Positions 63,601-64,000 of a stretch of 64,000 bases of DNA are shown here, one piece after another. Under the pieces are notes generated by a model. The model was not told where the DNA came from. It searched no databases and worked only from the letters and a program-made list of their open reading frames with translations. This stretch comes from Opitutaceae bacterium (GTDB taxonomy: Bacteria; Verrucomicrobiota; Verrucomicrobiia; Opitutales; Opitutaceae), in NCBI GenBank assembly GCA_027482185.1, contig JAIXWF010000015.1, positions 1 to 64,000 of the forward strand, written 5' to 3'. Position 1 is the first letter of the stretch, and every line of letters begins with the position of its first letter. Both the position numbers and the translations under genes were made by a program.

Positions 63601-64000
63601 TCGAGAGCAAGGCCGGCGAAGGCTCCACGTTCCATTTCACGATCCGCGTCGAGGCCGCCCCGGGCGGCAAGAAGCGCTGGCGCAGCGAAGCCCCCGCGTC
63701 CCTCCGCGGCCGCCGCCTGCTCGTCGTCGACGACAACGCCACCAGCCGCCGCATCCTCGCCGCCCTCGGCACCAAGTGGGGCCTCGCCGTGGAGTCCGCC
63801 TCCTCCGGCGAAGCGGCCCTCGCCCTCCTCGACAGCTGCCCCGCTTTCGACTTCGCCATCCTCGACATGCACATGCACGGCATGGACGGCGTCCAACTCG
63901 CGCGGGCCGTGCGCACCCGTCCCGCGCACCGGGCGACCCCGTTGATTTTGCTGACCTCCCTCGGCCGCCGCGAAGCCGGCGACGACCCGAGTCTCTTTGC
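60624..64000 (+). CDS. Hybrid sensor histidine kinase: CHASE, three PAS, HisKA, HATPase, receiver (3' end outside window)
   Basis: At least 1125 residues, open at the right edge. One membrane span about 13-33, then a periplasmic CHASE domain (about 60-200; GARGVYAANRGLVSR, EFTGALGIGAVVPV), a second span about 312-332, and PAS domains about 370-480 (VTLTDADGRIEWVNEGFTRITGYTL), 495-620 and 635-750. HisKA with His793 in MSHEIRTPMNGVIGM, HATPase_c (DTGIGIPEEAQGRLF, GGTGLGLAICKRLAELMGG), and a receiver domain with Asp1081 in FAILDMHMHGMDG. A C-terminal Hpt or second receiver may follow outside. The ATG at 60624 gives the first span. No cognate regulator in view. Confidence 0.93.
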   Translation, partial: MNPSSRLRLRLADLLACAVLGLGLLLSALAAVSLDRRIRAESEARFDRLTERLAAVIRHRLTQPIFSLGGARGVYAANRGLVSRRQFDAYVASRDLPTEFTGALGIGAVVPVSRGELDAFVAAERADGAPDFAVRSSGTADELFVVKYIAPLAPNRDMWGFDLASDPVRREAVERTLATGEPTFSRRIALRHRGTEAPGFLVLLPVYRPDSAPTTPARRRADLIALVFAPLLASDLLAGVADAAEGQVEFDLFDNESVAPASLLLHGGEAESSSPRRDVRLEKQVPLHVGGIAWTLRVGSNAAFAAGSDRSKPWLVGGVGAVLSGLVALAVWALGRSRRRALVLATEMTANLRASEAEARRLALIASRTDNSVTLTDADGRIEWVNEGFTRITGYTLAEVRGRRPGSFLQGPATDRATIAAMRSGLAAGRGFKAEILNYRKDGTPYWVAAEVQPLHDETGRVTHYMGLASDITARRQSESEIRRLAGLQAAILENAAYAIIATDRQGLITHFNRAAAELLGYAPEDVVGRETPVKFHDPAELAAEAARLSAELGEPLAPDFGVFSALALRHRTYEREWTYVRRDGSRRFVQLSVTGLGGHGENEITGFLGIACDITDRHAAEQRLLESEQRLSVITAQAPGVFFQLEARPDGTRRFPFLSEGFKSVFGREPARIRERPDRLLAMVCKDDRVRVRESLENAIAAISPWQEIFRIRAADGAIRWLSASATAQRTAKAGLAWFGVLTDVTELQQTKYAAEALNDQLENAITRANTSAQEALHASMAKSQFLATMSHEIRTPMNGVIGMTTLLLDTELNAEQREFTEIIRTSGETLLTLINDILDYSKIESGRLELESEVFDLSDCVESTLDLMAPRAAQKGIDLLYEIAEGTPAEVRGDTTRVRQILVNLIGNALKFTETGEVELALRSAPLDGGGHELAWSVRDTGIGIPEEAQGRLFRSFSQVDASTTRKYGGTGLGLAICKRLAELMGGRMWVESKAGEGSTFHFTIRVEAAPGGKKRWRSEAPASLRGRRLLVVDDNATSRRILAALGTKWGLAVESASSGEAALALLDSCPAFDFAILDMHMHGMDGVQLARAVRTRPAHRATPLILLTSLGRREAGDDPSLF

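Noticed and set aside
60720-63929. A 1069-codon open frame antisense to the hybrid kinase
   Set aside because: No recognisable domain, while the plus strand has a complete CHASE-PAS-HisKA-HATPase-receiver order.
1-64000. CRISPR arrays, insertion sequences, tRNA or rRNA genes
   Set aside because: No direct repeat-spacer pattern, transposase, cloverleaf or rRNA sequence was seen on reading both strands.

Overview
The window is about 64 kb of high-GC, gene-dense bacterial chromosome. The best fit is a Verrucomicrobiota genome of the Opitutaceae type. Supporting signs are PilMNOPQ-like genes beside a giant secreted Ig-repeat protein, a repeated C-terminal surface-protein module, duplicated minor-pilin sets, and starts mostly without Shine-Dalgarno sequences. 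This assignment is inference from gene content; no 16S rRNA or tRNA gene is present.

Layout. 1-9.9 kb: 3' part of sufS, a secreted M16 peptidase, a frameshifted FG-GAP/Ig secreted protein, an S46 dipeptidyl-peptidase, an N-acyl-D-amino-acid deacylase and a small membrane protein. 10-23.9 kb: mostly housekeeping genes. These are two PLP aminotransferases, a pair of bPH2 membrane proteins, a YqhA-type protein, a LysM/TPR lipoprotein, kdsD (KDO synthesis), a Gfo/Idh/MocA oxidoreductase, class I fumarase, YjbQ, an ECF sigma factor overlapping a probable anti-sigma gene, a polyprenyl synthase and a CPBP protease. 24-35.4 kb (minus strand): one apparent operon pilM-pilN-pilO-pilP-like-pilQ followed by a 2291-residue surface protein (CARDB-like, PD40-like, 11 Ig-like units, two C-terminal modules). 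35.8-42 kb (minus): a tiny bS22/COX24-like protein and an AddAB-type helicase/nuclease pair. 42-45 kb: a NarL-type histidine kinase and LuxR-type response regulator separated by rpsT on the other strand. 45-51.7 kb: six pilin-like genes forming two successive PilV-PilW-PilX-like triads. 51.7-52.2 kb: the RNase P RNA gene on the minus strand. 52.3-60.2 kb: three translationally coupled secreted-protein genes (Ig/TSP3 protein, HGYN-type alpha/beta hydrolase, small secreted protein) with a clear fall in GC at the 3' end. 60.6-64 kb: a hybrid sensor kinase running off the window.

How the parts fit. The pilMNOPQ operon encodes the inner-membrane platform and outer-membrane secretin of a type IV pilus or related secretion system. 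The two minor-pilin triads could supply its tip or priming complexes, and the large Ig proteins are candidates for export or surface display. The window lacks the assembly ATPase, PilC and major pilin, so the machine is incomplete here.

The items most worth a second look are: two approximately 98-nt intergenic elements built as four heptads, a 42-43 nt core and four inverted heptads, both at convergent gene junctions; the tandem C-terminal module shared by two unlinked secreted proteins; the structured pilM leader; the duplicated pilin triads; and the GC-shifted three-gene secreted cassette.
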